From positions 37,240 to 101,239 of the forward strand of contig JAAXHH010000013.1 of NCBI GenBank assembly GCA_012270975.1: DNA of 64,000 bases, written 5' to 3'. The notes under the pieces were generated by a model that had not been told where the DNA came from, searched no databases, and saw only the letters and a list, made by a program, of their open reading frames with translations. Positions 43,523-52,042 of this stretch are shown piece after piece (the first letter of the stretch is position 1; every line of letters begins with the position of its first letter). The stretch comes from Candidatus Latescibacterota bacterium (GTDB lineage: Bacteria; JAAXHH01). Position numbers and translations under genes: made by a program.

Positions 43523-44007
43523 GCGTTCAGTTCGGCGTCGATGCGGTCCCTGTGCCGGGAATCGGTGCTTGGACCGACGCCGCCTTCGGAGTCACCGCGG
43601 CTCAGTCGTCCGGTCCGCCACCGGCGCAGCGTGATGAAGATGACCCCGGCGCCGACGAGGAACATGAGCGGCGTAAAGAGATAGGCCATGCGGTTGAAAC
43701 CGGCATTGGGGGGGGAGGAGAGGATGCGTTCCCCGTACATGGCCTTGTAATGATCGATGATCTCCTCCTGCGTCTGCCCGTTGGCGAGCATTTGCCGGAG
43801 ATCTTCTTTCATCCTTTCCGCGGTACCCGAGTAATGCTGGCTGAGCGGCGCGCGCCAGCAGCAAGGCGCGATCAGTTGCTCCTCGACTATAGCGGCGATG
43901 CGTTCCCTGGCTTCGTCCACGACCGCGTCTGCCTGTGAAACGGCCGTGCCGGGGGTTGACAGAAACACAAGTACCGGAAGTATGAAGAAGAGTGCGGTAC
44001 GTCGCAT
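43513..44007 (-). CDS. CcmH/NrfF-like cytochrome c maturation protein, CCW variant
   Basis: 164-aa protein with signal peptide (ALFFILPVLVFLSTPGTAVSQ), a CcmH-type domain and a C-terminal transmembrane helix (MAYLFTPLMFLVGAGVIFITL). Family hallmarks are DLRQMLANGQTQEEIIDHYKAMYGERILSSPP. The heme-handling LRCxxC motif is replaced by LIAPCCWRAPLSQHYS, i.e. two adjacent Cys instead of CxxC; I believe this variant occurs in several environmental phyla. No other ccm genes are present. It may still be redox active. Promoter TTGACA-N16-TACATT lies upstream. Confidence 0.82.
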   Translation of the reverse strand: MRRTALFFILPVLVFLSTPGTAVSQADAVVDEARERIAAIVEEQLIAPCCWRAPLSQHYSGTAERMKEDLRQMLANGQTQEEIIDHYKAMYGERILSSPPNAGFNRMAYLFTPLMFLVGAGVIFITLRRWRTGRLSRGDSEGGVGPSTDSRHRDRIDAELNAYD

Positions 44008-44060
44008 GGTTCCAGTCGGACGGGTTGTGGGTTGAGGCAGCAGTCCTATGCTATATTAAT

Positions 44061-44088
44061 AATGTACGCCATTCGGCTCGGTTGTCAA
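44061..44088 (-). promoter_or_regulatory. Sigma70 promoter of the CcmH-like gene
   Basis: Minus strand TTGACA (44088-44083), 16-nt spacer, TACATT (44066-44061), about 54 nt before the start codon. The intergenic segment is otherwise AT-rich. Confidence 0.75.
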
Positions 44089-44115
44089 TTCGATTTTTAA
44101 AACCAGCTTACGGCA

Positions 44116-44712
44116 TCAGCTCACGGAAGCCCGACCTGTTCTGGAAGCCGTTCTGTCCTGCTTCAACTCGTTGACATCCGCGCTGACTCCTTCGATTTTC
44201 GTGTCCATTCTTTCGATTTTAACGTCCATCCCTCGGATCCTGACGTCCAATCCCTCGATTTTGGCGTCCATCTCGTCCACCCGCCCATCCAGGGCCGCCA
44301 TCCTTTCGTCCAATCTGCTTTGCTGAATTTCGACGGAGTTTAGTCGTTCCTCCACACGGTCAAACCGCCGGTCAACAGCATCGAATCGCGCGTCCACTGT
44401 TTTGAATTTCTCGTCAAACCGCCTGCCTACTTCATCAAACCGATCGTTCATAGTTGCAAATTGCGCGTCGAACCGATCACTCATGGCTGCAAATCGCGCG
44501 TCGAACCGATCACTCATGGCTGCAAATCGCGCGTCGAATCGCTCGTCTTTCGCTTCCAGTTTTTCGTCCATCCGGTCGAGTATCCTTTTTTCTACTTCTA
44601 GCATTTCGGCCCTCACATCCCGCCTGCTCCCCTTGGCCTCCCGCCAGAAGAAAATGAAGGCCGTCACCAGTACGGCTGGCTGGATCCAGATCGATAGGGT
44701 TTCCACTTCCAT
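44116..44712 (-). CDS. Membrane-anchored coiled-coil protein with 11-residue repeat (copy 3 of 3)
   Basis: 198 aa. A short N terminus and one transmembrane helix (IWIQPAVLVTAFIFFW, about residues 8-23) precede a basic patch and a coiled coil that runs to the end, starting with hendecads RFDARFAAMSD repeated about three times, then RFD/V heptads and IEGLDVRIRGMDVKIERMDTKIEG. RBS AAAGGAGC precedes ATG. It has the topology of copy 1 (10791) but a different repeat unit. Function unknown; candidate roles are cell-envelope organisation or polar anchoring. It is upstream of, and divergent from, the MFS-HEAT gene. Confidence 0.8.
   Translation of the reverse strand: MEVETLSIWIQPAVLVTAFIFFWREAKGSRRDVRAEMLEVEKRILDRMDEKLEAKDERFDARFAAMSDRFDARFAAMSDRFDAQFATMNDRFDEVGRRFDEKFKTVDARFDAVDRRFDRVEERLNSVEIQQSRLDERMAALDGRVDEMDAKIEGLDVRIRGMDVKIERMDTKIEGVSADVNELKQDRTASRTGRASVS
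44449..44547. repeat. 33-nt tandem repeat, three units, inside the third coiled-coil gene
   Basis: Units at 44449, 44482 and 44515 of CATGGCTGCAAATCGCGCGTCGAACCGATCACT type. Unit 2 and the first 25 nt of unit 3 match, while unit 1 differs at a few positions. Each unit encodes one 11-residue coiled-coil module. Confidence 0.92.
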
Positions 44713-44799
44713 GCTCCTTTCAAATGAACCGATACTATCGGGTTTATATATGGTTTAGTGGAAATGACGGCCACGATTCTCGCTTTTTCTTTTATATTC

Positions 44800-44829
44800 T
44801 TGACGTTACCGGCGTGGCACTCCTATTCT
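44800..44829 (+). promoter_or_regulatory. Predicted promoter of the MFS-HEAT gene
   Basis: TTGACG (44800-44805), 18-nt spacer, TATTCT (44824-44829), about 62 nt before the ATG. A moderate match. Confidence 0.5.
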
Positions 44830-44890
44830 GTGGCGCATTTATCGGAACCAAGGGACCGCCAGTCCAGACAGGCCAACGGAGTTTTTCAAC

Positions 44891-47164
44891 ATGCTTTCAC
44901 GGGGTGATGTCAACCGATCGCTTCGATCCTTTATCGTCGTGAGAGGACTCTGGGGGGCCTGGGGTCAGATGGTCGGCACAAATACCGCCGTCTTTGCGGG
45001 GTTCGTGCTGTCCCTCGGCGCGGACGCGTCGGACATCGCCTTCTACTCCGCGATCGCCTCGATCCTCGCGCCGGTGCAGATCATTTCCTCCCTCTTCAGC
45101 AAGTCCATCGAGAACAAGAAGCGCTGGGTCGTCTGGAACGGCGTGCTGGAAGCGTTGTTCCGGGGGCTCATGATTACGATCCCCTTCCTATTCGTCGAAT
45201 CGCTGCACCAGCGGATGCTGCTCATCTTCCTGGTCGCCGGGCTGACCGCGGGATACATCTACACGCCCTTCTACTCGAGTTGGGTCGCCGGCACCGTCCC
45301 GGAAAACATCCGCGCCCGATTCACGAGCCGGCAGACCATCGTCAACAGTCTCGTGGGCGCGGCGGTGGGCGTCATGACGGGCCGATTCGTGGACTGGTTT
45401 CCGGGTGACGAAAAGCTCATGGCCTTCGTGGTGGTCTTCATCGTGGGGACTCTCTGCGGCGCCGCCGGGCCGTTGTTTCTCAGGCGTACGCCCTACCCGT
45501 CCCGTGTCGACGAGACCGAGACCCGGAATCCCCTGCGCTACCTGCTGCAGCCTTTTCGCGATCAGAACTTCCGCCGGCTGGTCGTGTTCTACGCGTCCTG
45601 GCAGTTCGCCCTCGGACTCTCCGGCCCGCTCTTCAGCGTGTTCATGCTCGACCGGTTGGGGTTCGGCTATACCGCCATCTCCCTGCTGAGCGCGCTGGGT
45701 ACGCTCGCCACCATCGCGGGGTACCGCGCCTGGAGCGTGATCATCGACCGCTTCGGCAGCAAGCCGGTCCTCCAGATCCTCATCATCCCCGGTGCGCTGA
45801 ACGCCTTTCTGTGGGGGCTGTGCCAGCCCGGAAACCACGCCATGGTCGCCGCCGCCATGTTGCTCTCCGGCCTCATCATGGGGGGCATCAACCTGGGCGT
45901 CACGCCCCTGCAGTACGCGCTGCTTCCGAAGGAGAACCAGGACGAACGGGTCGCCTATATGGCCTCGTGGTCCACGTCGATCAACCTGCTCTACGCCATC
46001 GGACCGCTCCTGGGCGGGATCCTGGTGGCTTCGCTGGCAGGAGTCCGCTTCACCGTGGCCGGGTTCCTGATCCAGGACATCAATCTCCTGTTCTTCCTGA
46101 GCGGAATCATGCGATTCGTGCCGCTGTTCCTGCTCCGGCCGGTACGCGACGCCCGCTCCATCTCGTCCCAGCAGCTCCTTTCGAACATGTTCCGCGGCAA
46201 CCTGCTGAGCTACACCTTCAACTACATCGTGTTCAACGTGGCCACGGCCGAAGACCGGCGCGCGCGGGCGGCCTATCGATTGGGCCGGTCCCGGAATCCT
46301 ATGGCCATCGACCACCTCGTCCAGGCCCTGTCCGACGCCAGCTCCAAGGTACGCCGGCAGGCCGCGCGGGCGCTGGGTGAAACCGGATCGGAAGCGGCGG
46401 TCGACACCCTCATCAGGGAGCTCGAAAGTCCCTCCTCGGACATCCGCAGCGAAGCGGCCGAGGCCCTGGGCAGGCTGAAGCACGCCCGGGCGGTGGACGC
46501 CCTCCTGGAGGCCCTGGAAGACGAAGATCCCAGGGTGCGGATCAGCGCCATTTCCGGACTGGGACAGATGGAAGGCGACGACGTGCAGGAACTCTTGTTC
46601 TGGCACTTCTCGAACAACGCGGACCCGTTGACCTTCCCTACGCTCGTGGAAGCCCTGAGCCACCGCGAAGACTACCGCATCATCAAGCCGACCTTCGATC
46701 GGCTCGGATCCTTCACATCACCCGCGGTGAGGCTGCAGCTGCTCAACAATATCTGCCGGACGCTGGGCGCCGGAGACCGCTTCTACAAGCTGTTGTCCAT
46801 GGAGGAAAACGAACGCTACGGCGAACTGGAGCGCATCATCAAGCGGACCGTTTCCCGGTTTGCCGACTCGAAGGCCGTTCCCGAGGACACCCGCCGGAGC
46901 GTGGAAAGCCTCTTCGCGCTGTTCATCCAGGCCTATGAACGCAACGACGTGCCGGCCATGATGGAACAGGCCCGGTTGCTCGCGGCGCTCATCCGCGACA
47001 GCCACCCCGTCGTGGAACAGAGTCCCCTTGACACCCTGTCGGTGTATCTCATAATCATGACCATGAACCACTTCATCGAAAGTGATGCCCACCAGGACCT
47101 GCCCGGCGCGCAGGAGATCTTCCTGGCGGTGTGCATGCGGCGGATCGCCACGTTGGTGGACTGA
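44891..47164 (+). CDS. MFS transporter fused to a HEAT-repeat domain
   Basis: 757 aa. Residues 1-420 are a 12-helix major-facilitator transporter (MFS loop LDRLGFGYTAISLLSALGTLATIAGYRAWSVIIDRFGSKP). Residues about 450-570 are HEAT/PBS-lyase repeats: NPMAIDHLVQALSDASSKVRRQAARALGE, AAVDTLIRELESPSSDIRSEAAEALGRL, RAVDALLEALEDEDPRVRISAISGLG. The last 190 residues are helical and lie in the cytoplasm. HEAT arrays bind proteins, so the tail may regulate the transporter or tether an enzyme. The stop is 1 nt before the next Gfo/Idh start, which suggests one operon. Confidence 0.9.
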   Translation: MLSRGDVNRSLRSFIVVRGLWGAWGQMVGTNTAVFAGFVLSLGADASDIAFYSAIASILAPVQIISSLFSKSIENKKRWVVWNGVLEALFRGLMITIPFLFVESLHQRMLLIFLVAGLTAGYIYTPFYSSWVAGTVPENIRARFTSRQTIVNSLVGAAVGVMTGRFVDWFPGDEKLMAFVVVFIVGTLCGAAGPLFLRRTPYPSRVDETETRNPLRYLLQPFRDQNFRRLVVFYASWQFALGLSGPLFSVFMLDRLGFGYTAISLLSALGTLATIAGYRAWSVIIDRFGSKPVLQILIIPGALNAFLWGLCQPGNHAMVAAAMLLSGLIMGGINLGVTPLQYALLPKENQDERVAYMASWSTSINLLYAIGPLLGGILVASLAGVRFTVAGFLIQDINLLFFLSGIMRFVPLFLLRPVRDARSISSQQLLSNMFRGNLLSYTFNYIVFNVATAEDRRARAAYRLGRSRNPMAIDHLVQALSDASSKVRRQAARALGETGSEAAVDTLIRELESPSSDIRSEAAEALGRLKHARAVDALLEALEDEDPRVRISAISGLGQMEGDDVQELLFWHFSNNADPLTFPTLVEALSHREDYRIIKPTFDRLGSFTSPAVRLQLLNNICRTLGAGDRFYKLLSMEENERYGELERIIKRTVSRFADSKAVPEDTRRSVESLFALFIQAYERNDVPAMMEQARLLAALIRDSHPVVEQSPLDTLSVYLIIMTMNHFIESDAHQDLPGAQEIFLAVCMRRIATLVD

Positions 47165-47165
47165 T

Positions 47166-48302
47166 ATGAGCAATAACGGTGAACAGTTCCACCTTGGCAT
47201 CGCCGGGGCGTGCGGCCGGGGCATGAGCTTCCGCGCCGCCTGCGACGCCCTCCCGCGGGTCCGCGTCCACGCCGTGTGCGACATCGACGCCGGCGCGCTG
47301 CCCGCCACCGCGGAGTTGCTGGGCGCCTCGGAGCAGTACACCGACTACGATGAAATGCTCGAACGGTCCGACCTGGACGGGGTGATCATCGCCACGCCCA
47401 TGCCGCTGCACGCGCCGCAGGCCATCGTCGCGCTGGACCGGGGGCTGCACGTCTTCAGCGAGGTCCCGGCGGCGGTTTCGGTGGAGGAATGCCGGGGAAT
47501 CGTCCGGGCGGCAAGGGTCTCCGGACGCGTGTACATGATGGGCGAAAACTACACCTACATCCGGGAGAACGTACTGGTGAAGGCGCTCGTGAAGGCGGGG
47601 CATTTCGGCACGCCCTATTACGCCGAGGGGGAGTACCTCCACGAGCTCAAGGGATACGACGAGCATCGCCTGGCGGCCCGGGGACTGCCGCCCGAACAGG
47701 TCTGGCGCCGCCACTGGCAGTCCGGTATCGACGGCATCACCTACGGGACCCACAGCCTCGGACCCATCCTCCAGTGGTTCGACGACCGCGTGGCGTACGT
47801 GACCTGCCACGGCAGCGGCCACCACTACCTGGACGCGGAGGGCAAGCCCTACGCCCAGGACACGAGCGTCATGCTCTGCAAGATGGCGGGCGGCGGCCTG
47901 GCCAAAATCCGCATGGACCTCACCTCCGACCGGCCCCACGCCCTGACCAATTACCAGCTCCAGGGAACCGACGGCTGCTACGAATCGGCCCGCGGCCGGG
48001 GACAGCCGTACCGCGTCTGGCTCAAGTCCCGCTGCGCGGACGACAACACGTGGATGGACCTTCACGAACTGGAGGAAGAGTTCCTGCCGGAATGGATGCG
48101 GGCGGCGGCCGCGAAAGGCGCCGGGCACGGCGGGAGCGACTACCACGAACTGGTCGAATTCATCGAAGCCGCGGAAGGCCGGCGCACGCCGTCCATCGGC
48201 TTGCACGAGGCCATGGACATGACCCTGCCCGGTCTCGTCAGCCAGCAGTCCATCGCCGAGAACGGCCGTTCGCTGCCCGTCCCGGATTCGAGGGAGTGGT
48301 AG
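47166..48302 (+). CDS. Gfo/Idh/MocA-like oxidoreductase, EVP variant
   Basis: 378-aa member of the Gfo/Idh/MocA family: Rossmann motif FHLGIAGACGRGMSFRAACDAL, then LDGVIIATPMPLHAPQAIVALDRGLHVFSEVPAAVSVEECRGI. The usual catalytic EKP motif is EVP, so the conserved Lys is missing; this subgroup may use another residue or may not be a simple dehydrogenase. ATG 47166 follows the MFS stop by 1 nt. Two DSD1-type PLP enzymes come after, so the cluster may import and degrade a modified amino acid or sugar. That function is inference. Confidence 0.88.
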   Translation: MSNNGEQFHLGIAGACGRGMSFRAACDALPRVRVHAVCDIDAGALPATAELLGASEQYTDYDEMLERSDLDGVIIATPMPLHAPQAIVALDRGLHVFSEVPAAVSVEECRGIVRAARVSGRVYMMGENYTYIRENVLVKALVKAGHFGTPYYAEGEYLHELKGYDEHRLAARGLPPEQVWRRHWQSGIDGITYGTHSLGPILQWFDDRVAYVTCHGSGHHYLDAEGKPYAQDTSVMLCKMAGGGLAKIRMDLTSDRPHALTNYQLQGTDGCYESARGRGQPYRVWLKSRCADDNTWMDLHELEEEFLPEWMRAAAAKGAGHGGSDYHELVEFIEAAEGRRTPSIGLHEAMDMTLPGLVSQQSIAENGRSLPVPDSREW

Positions 48303-48440
48303 GGGGATCCTTAAGGGCGCTGGTCGCCGGCTGGCGGCCGCGGCGAAGTTCAGATTAGGCTATACTCTACCGTCCCGTCGGCTATACATTGACGATACAC
48401 TAACCGGCTCAAATCTATCGAATAATCTGGAGTACGCCTC

Positions 48441-49529
48441 ATGGCCCGTCCCGGCAGTCCGATCGAAGACATCGACACCCCGGCCCTGGTGATCGACCTG
48501 GACCTGATGGAAGGCAACATCGCCCGCATGGCGGCGTTCTTCGCCGACAAGGACGCCTACTTGCGGCCCCACACCAAGACGCACAAGACCCCGGTCCTGG
48601 CCCACCGGCAGATCGAGGCCGGCGCCCGGGGCGTCACCTGCGCCAAGCTGGGTGAAGCCGAGGTCATGGCGGCGGCGGGCATTCGCGACATCCTCGTGGC
48701 CAACCAGGTCGTCGGGCGGGTCAAGATCGACCGCCTCGTCGCCCTCGCGCGCCATTCGGACGTCATCGTAGCCTCGGACCACGAAGAAAACGTCCGGGAG
48801 ATCTCCGACGCGGCGGTGGCCGCCGGCACCCGGGTGAACATGATCATCGAAGTCGACGTGGGCATGGAGCGCTGCGGCGTGCCGCCCGGCGAACCCGCCT
48901 GGCAACTCGCCCAGGCCATCGACCGGCATCCCGGCGTCGTCTTCCGCGGGGTGATGGGCTACGAGGGCCACATCATCGGCAACCCGAACGACGAGGAACG
49001 GTACGCCGGCTGCCGGACGTCCATGACCATGCTGACCCAGACGGCCGACTACATCCGCGAGCGGGGCCTGCCTGTGGACCTGGTCAGCGGCGGCGGCACG
49101 GGGACGTACAAGGTCACCGGGACGTTTCCGGGCGTGAACGAAGTGCAGGCGGGGTCCTACATCCTGATGGACGGCACCTACCAGAAACGCATCCCCGAGT
49201 TCGACTGCGCGCTCACCATCTACGCCACCATCGTCAGCCGGCCCGGCGGCGAACTCGCCGTCGCCGACGCGGGCCTGAAGACCATGACGAACGACATGGG
49301 CTTGCAGACCGTGCGCGGCGTGAAAGGCGCGTCCATCCTGCGCCAGTCCGAGGAACACGTCAAGATCGAGCTGCCCGGCCCGTCCTGCGCGCTCAGGCCG
49401 GGCGACAAGTTTCACATCGTCCCGAGCCACTGCTGCACGACCATCAACCTCCACGACCGGTTCTACGGCGTGCGCGCCGGCACCGTCGAATCCGTCTGGG
49501 ACATCGCGGCGCGCGGGAAGCTACAATAG
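48441..49529 (+). CDS. DSD1/D-threonine aldolase-like PLP enzyme (copy 1)
   Basis: 362-aa fold-type III PLP enzyme (alanine-racemase-like barrel plus DSD1 C-terminal domain). Early block LRPHTKTHKTPVLAHRQIEAGARGVTCAKLGEAEVM contains the PLP lysine (HTKTHK). The C-terminal metal-binding block is PSHCCTTINLHD. Family members act as D-threonine aldolases or D-serine dehydratases. RBS CTGGAG, about 13 nt upstream. The gene lies 138 nt after the Gfo/Idh gene and 8 nt before a paralogue. Confidence 0.9.
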   Translation: MARPGSPIEDIDTPALVIDLDLMEGNIARMAAFFADKDAYLRPHTKTHKTPVLAHRQIEAGARGVTCAKLGEAEVMAAAGIRDILVANQVVGRVKIDRLVALARHSDVIVASDHEENVREISDAAVAAGTRVNMIIEVDVGMERCGVPPGEPAWQLAQAIDRHPGVVFRGVMGYEGHIIGNPNDEERYAGCRTSMTMLTQTADYIRERGLPVDLVSGGGTGTYKVTGTFPGVNEVQAGSYILMDGTYQKRIPEFDCALTIYATIVSRPGGELAVADAGLKTMTNDMGLQTVRGVKGASILRQSEEHVKIELPGPSCALRPGDKFHIVPSHCCTTINLHDRFYGVRAGTVESVWDIAARGKLQ

Positions 49530-49537
49530 GAGCACCC

Positions 49538-50638
49538 ATGGATCCCCGATACCTCGTAACCAACGTCGATGAGATTCCCAGTCCGTCCATGCTGGTCTAC
49601 CGCGAGCGGCTCAAGGAGAACATCGACCGGACCCTGGAGATCGCGGGCGGCCCCGAACGCCTGCGTCCCCACATAAAGACCCACAAGATGCGCGCCGTCA
49701 TCGAGATGCAGCGCGCGGCCGGGATCGACAAGTTCAAGTGCGCCACGATATACGAAGCGCGGATGCTGGCGGAGATGGGCGTGGAAGACGTCTTCATCGC
49801 CTACCAGTTGATCGGACCCAACATCGGGCGGCTGGTCGACCTCGCCGGCCGCTTTCCCGTGACGACCTTCCGCAGCATGGTGGACGACCGGGGCGCCGCC
49901 GAGGCACTGTCTGCGGCTGCCACCGAAGCCGGCGTGACCATCGACGTGCTGCTGGACTTCGACGTGGGGCAGCACCGCACCGGGATCGCGGCCGGTCCGG
50001 AAGCGCTCGAACTCTACGCGATGCTCGACCACCTGCCCGGTATTACGCCCGGCGGCTTGCACGGCTACGACGGCCATAACCACCAGGAAGACCTCGACGA
50101 ACGCAGGCGGGCCTGCGGTACCGCGCTGGACCAGGTGCGGGCTTTCCAGGCCCAACTGGAGTCCCGGGACCTGCCCGTGCCGCGGCGCGTCATGGGCGGT
50201 TCCATATCCTTTCCGTGCTATGCTCCAGCGGGAGACGTGGAGCCCTCGCCCGGCACCTCGGTATTTTGGGACTGGGGATACAGCAGCCGCTTCCCCGACC
50301 TGCCCTTCGAAGCCGCGGCCCTGCTCCTGAGCCGCATCATCAGCATCCCTGCCGCTACGCGGGTGACCCTCGACCTCGGCAACAAGGCCATCGCCTCGGA
50401 CCCGGCCGGTCAGCGCGGCATCCCCTGGAACCTTCCCGGTGCCGAACCCGGACTCCACAACGAGGAACACTGGATCATGGATTGCCCCGACACGGCCGGC
50501 CTGGCGGTAGGCGATCCCATCTACGTCTTCCCAACCCACGTGTGTCCCTGCACCGCGCTGCATCGCCAGGTGTACGTGATCGACGGCGACGGCCGCTACC
50601 GCGAGCAGTGGACGGTCGACGCGCGCGACCGGGAATAG
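49538..50638 (+). CDS. DSD1/D-threonine aldolase-like PLP enzyme (copy 2)
   Basis: 366-aa paralogue of the upstream gene, also fold-type III: LRPHIKTHKMRAVIEMQRAAGIDKFKCATIYEARML carries the PLP lysine, FDVGQHRTGI and GYDGHNHQEDLDERR are barrel segments, and FPTHVCPCTALHRQ is the metal-binding C-terminal block. It begins 8 nt after copy 1 with an AGGAG site. The pair differ widely in sequence, so they are an old duplication with separate substrates or a heterodimer; I cannot tell. Confidence 0.9.
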   Translation: MDPRYLVTNVDEIPSPSMLVYRERLKENIDRTLEIAGGPERLRPHIKTHKMRAVIEMQRAAGIDKFKCATIYEARMLAEMGVEDVFIAYQLIGPNIGRLVDLAGRFPVTTFRSMVDDRGAAEALSAAATEAGVTIDVLLDFDVGQHRTGIAAGPEALELYAMLDHLPGITPGGLHGYDGHNHQEDLDERRRACGTALDQVRAFQAQLESRDLPVPRRVMGGSISFPCYAPAGDVEPSPGTSVFWDWGYSSRFPDLPFEAAALLLSRIISIPAATRVTLDLGNKAIASDPAGQRGIPWNLPGAEPGLHNEEHWIMDCPDTAGLAVGDPIYVFPTHVCPCTALHRQVYVIDGDGRYREQWTVDARDRE

Positions 50639-50740
50639 CGTTCAGGATCGCATGCTTCCGGCCCGTCGCCGCCCGCGAAACCTCCTCCGAAGTCCCCTCG
50701 CAGTTATGTGACAAACGTGTTACGATTTTTTACTTTCCTA

Positions 50741-50769
50741 TTGACGAAGTGACGTAAATACATTATCTT
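50741..50769 (+). promoter_or_regulatory. Sigma70 promoter of the enoyl-CoA hydratase gene
   Basis: TTGACG (50741-50746), 17-nt spacer, TATCTT (50764-50769), in an AT-rich stretch about 95 nt before the start codon. Confidence 0.7.
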
Positions 50770-50864
50770 AAACTGTTCGCGCTTTTCGCGAAAACCGGGC
50801 CGCTTTCCATGGGAATCGTCCCGGTTGTATGGGTTGTTTTCGGGCACGTCGACAAGGCGCTTGC

Positions 50865-51644
50865 ATGTCGTTTGAGCAGATCCTCATCGAGCAGGACGGC
50901 GGGGTGGTCACGATCACGATCGACCATCCTCCCCTGAACGTGCTCAGCGCCCAGGTCGGACGAGAGCTCGGTGAAGCGCTCGACCAGATTGACGACGACC
51001 CGGCTGCTTCCGTGGTGATTCTCACGGGGAGCGGCGACCGGGCCTTTGCCGCCGGGGCCGACATCCGCGAACTGCAGCGGCTGTCGGGTTCGGACGCCGA
51101 GGAAATGACCCATCGCTGGCATCGTCTCTTCCGGCGGATCGAAGGATTCAGGCTGCCGGTCATAGCCGCCGTGAACGGGGTGGCGCTCGGAGGCGGATGC
51201 GAACTGGCCATGGCGTGCGACCTGCGTTACGCCTCGGAGAAAGCCCGGTTCGGCCAGCCGGAAATCAACCTTGGCCTGGTCCCGGGATGGGGCGGCACGC
51301 AGCGGTTGCCGCGGCTCATCGGCCGGGGACGGGCCCTCGAGTTGATGATGACGGGCGATATGTTCGATGCCGCGGAGGCCGAGCGCCTCGGGCTCGTCAA
51401 TCGTGTCACGGCGCCGGAAGCACTGATGGAGACGGTCGGGGAACTGGCCGGGCGCATGGCCGCCAAGGGCGGCGTAGCCCTCGCTTCCATCAAGACCTGC
51501 GTCAACGAAGGGCTGGACCAGGCGCTGGACGAAGCCCTGGCACTGGAGGCCCGTGAATTTGGAGCGGTGAGCTCCACAGAGGACAAGGCGGAAGGCATCG
51601 CGGCGTTTCTAGAGAAACGTCCCGCGGCATTCCGGGGTCGCTGA
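50865..51644 (+). CDS. Enoyl-CoA hydratase/isomerase family protein
   Basis: 259-aa crotonase-fold enzyme that hydrates enoyl-CoA. Oxyanion-hole motifs AAGADIREL and VNGVALGGGCELAMACDLRYAS are present, with the two catalytic glutamates in GGGCELA and PEINLGLVPGWGGTQRLPRLIG. I chose ATG 50865 (MSFEQILIEQDGG) with AAGGCG upstream; the track extension adds twelve residues. It has its own promoter. Substrate chain length unknown. Confidence 0.93.
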   Translation: MSFEQILIEQDGGVVTITIDHPPLNVLSAQVGRELGEALDQIDDDPAASVVILTGSGDRAFAAGADIRELQRLSGSDAEEMTHRWHRLFRRIEGFRLPVIAAVNGVALGGGCELAMACDLRYASEKARFGQPEINLGLVPGWGGTQRLPRLIGRGRALELMMTGDMFDAAEAERLGLVNRVTAPEALMETVGELAGRMAAKGGVALASIKTCVNEGLDQALDEALALEAREFGAVSSTEDKAEGIAAFLEKRPAAFRGR

Positions 51645-51691
51645 GTCGAGGCGTGCGCACTCAATAAGCGACCTGGATTTCATCGGTAACC

Positions 51692-52042
51692 ATGGGCACG
51701 CGGCAGGAAGAGAGCGATCGTATGCAGCAGCTGGGACCCACTGAGGGCGAATACATTCAGGTGACAGGCGAATTCGAAAAGCGTGAAGCCATCGAGTTCT
51801 GTGTTCAGGATCTGAACAGCAAGAACATGGAATTCGGCGTCTGCGAGCAGGACGGCAAGTTCTTCGTGGCCCGGGTCATCGTACCGGACGAAGAGATCGA
51901 TACCCGCTCCAAGATCGTCACAGTGCGCAGCGACCGGGTGGACATACACGGGAATCCGCGCGGGATCATCCGCAAGGGTGTCTACAACTTCGTGGAATGG
52001 TACGCGGACGGAGAAGTCACCGCCCAGGAAGCCGCCGTCTGA
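51692..52042 (+). CDS. Small acidic protein of unknown function
   Basis: 116 aa (or 106 aa if the ATG at 51722, preceded by AGGAAG, is used). Sequence EGEYIQVTGEFEKREAIEFCVQDLNSKNMEFGVCEQDGKFFVARVIVPDEEIDTRSKIVTVRSDRVDIHGNPRGIIRKGVYNFVEWYADGEV is well structured, without signal peptide or membrane segment, and appears to be one alpha/beta domain. I do not recognise it. It lies 47 nt downstream of the enoyl-CoA hydratase on the same strand. Confidence 0.7.
   Translation: MGTRQEESDRMQQLGPTEGEYIQVTGEFEKREAIEFCVQDLNSKNMEFGVCEQDGKFFVARVIVPDEEIDTRSKIVTVRSDRVDIHGNPRGIIRKGVYNFVEWYADGEVTAQEAAV

Noticed and set aside
45188-46663. 491-aa minus-strand ORF opposite the MFS-HEAT gene
   Set aside because: Shadow of the membrane protein gene; composition His/Gln/Arg-rich and without domain signal.
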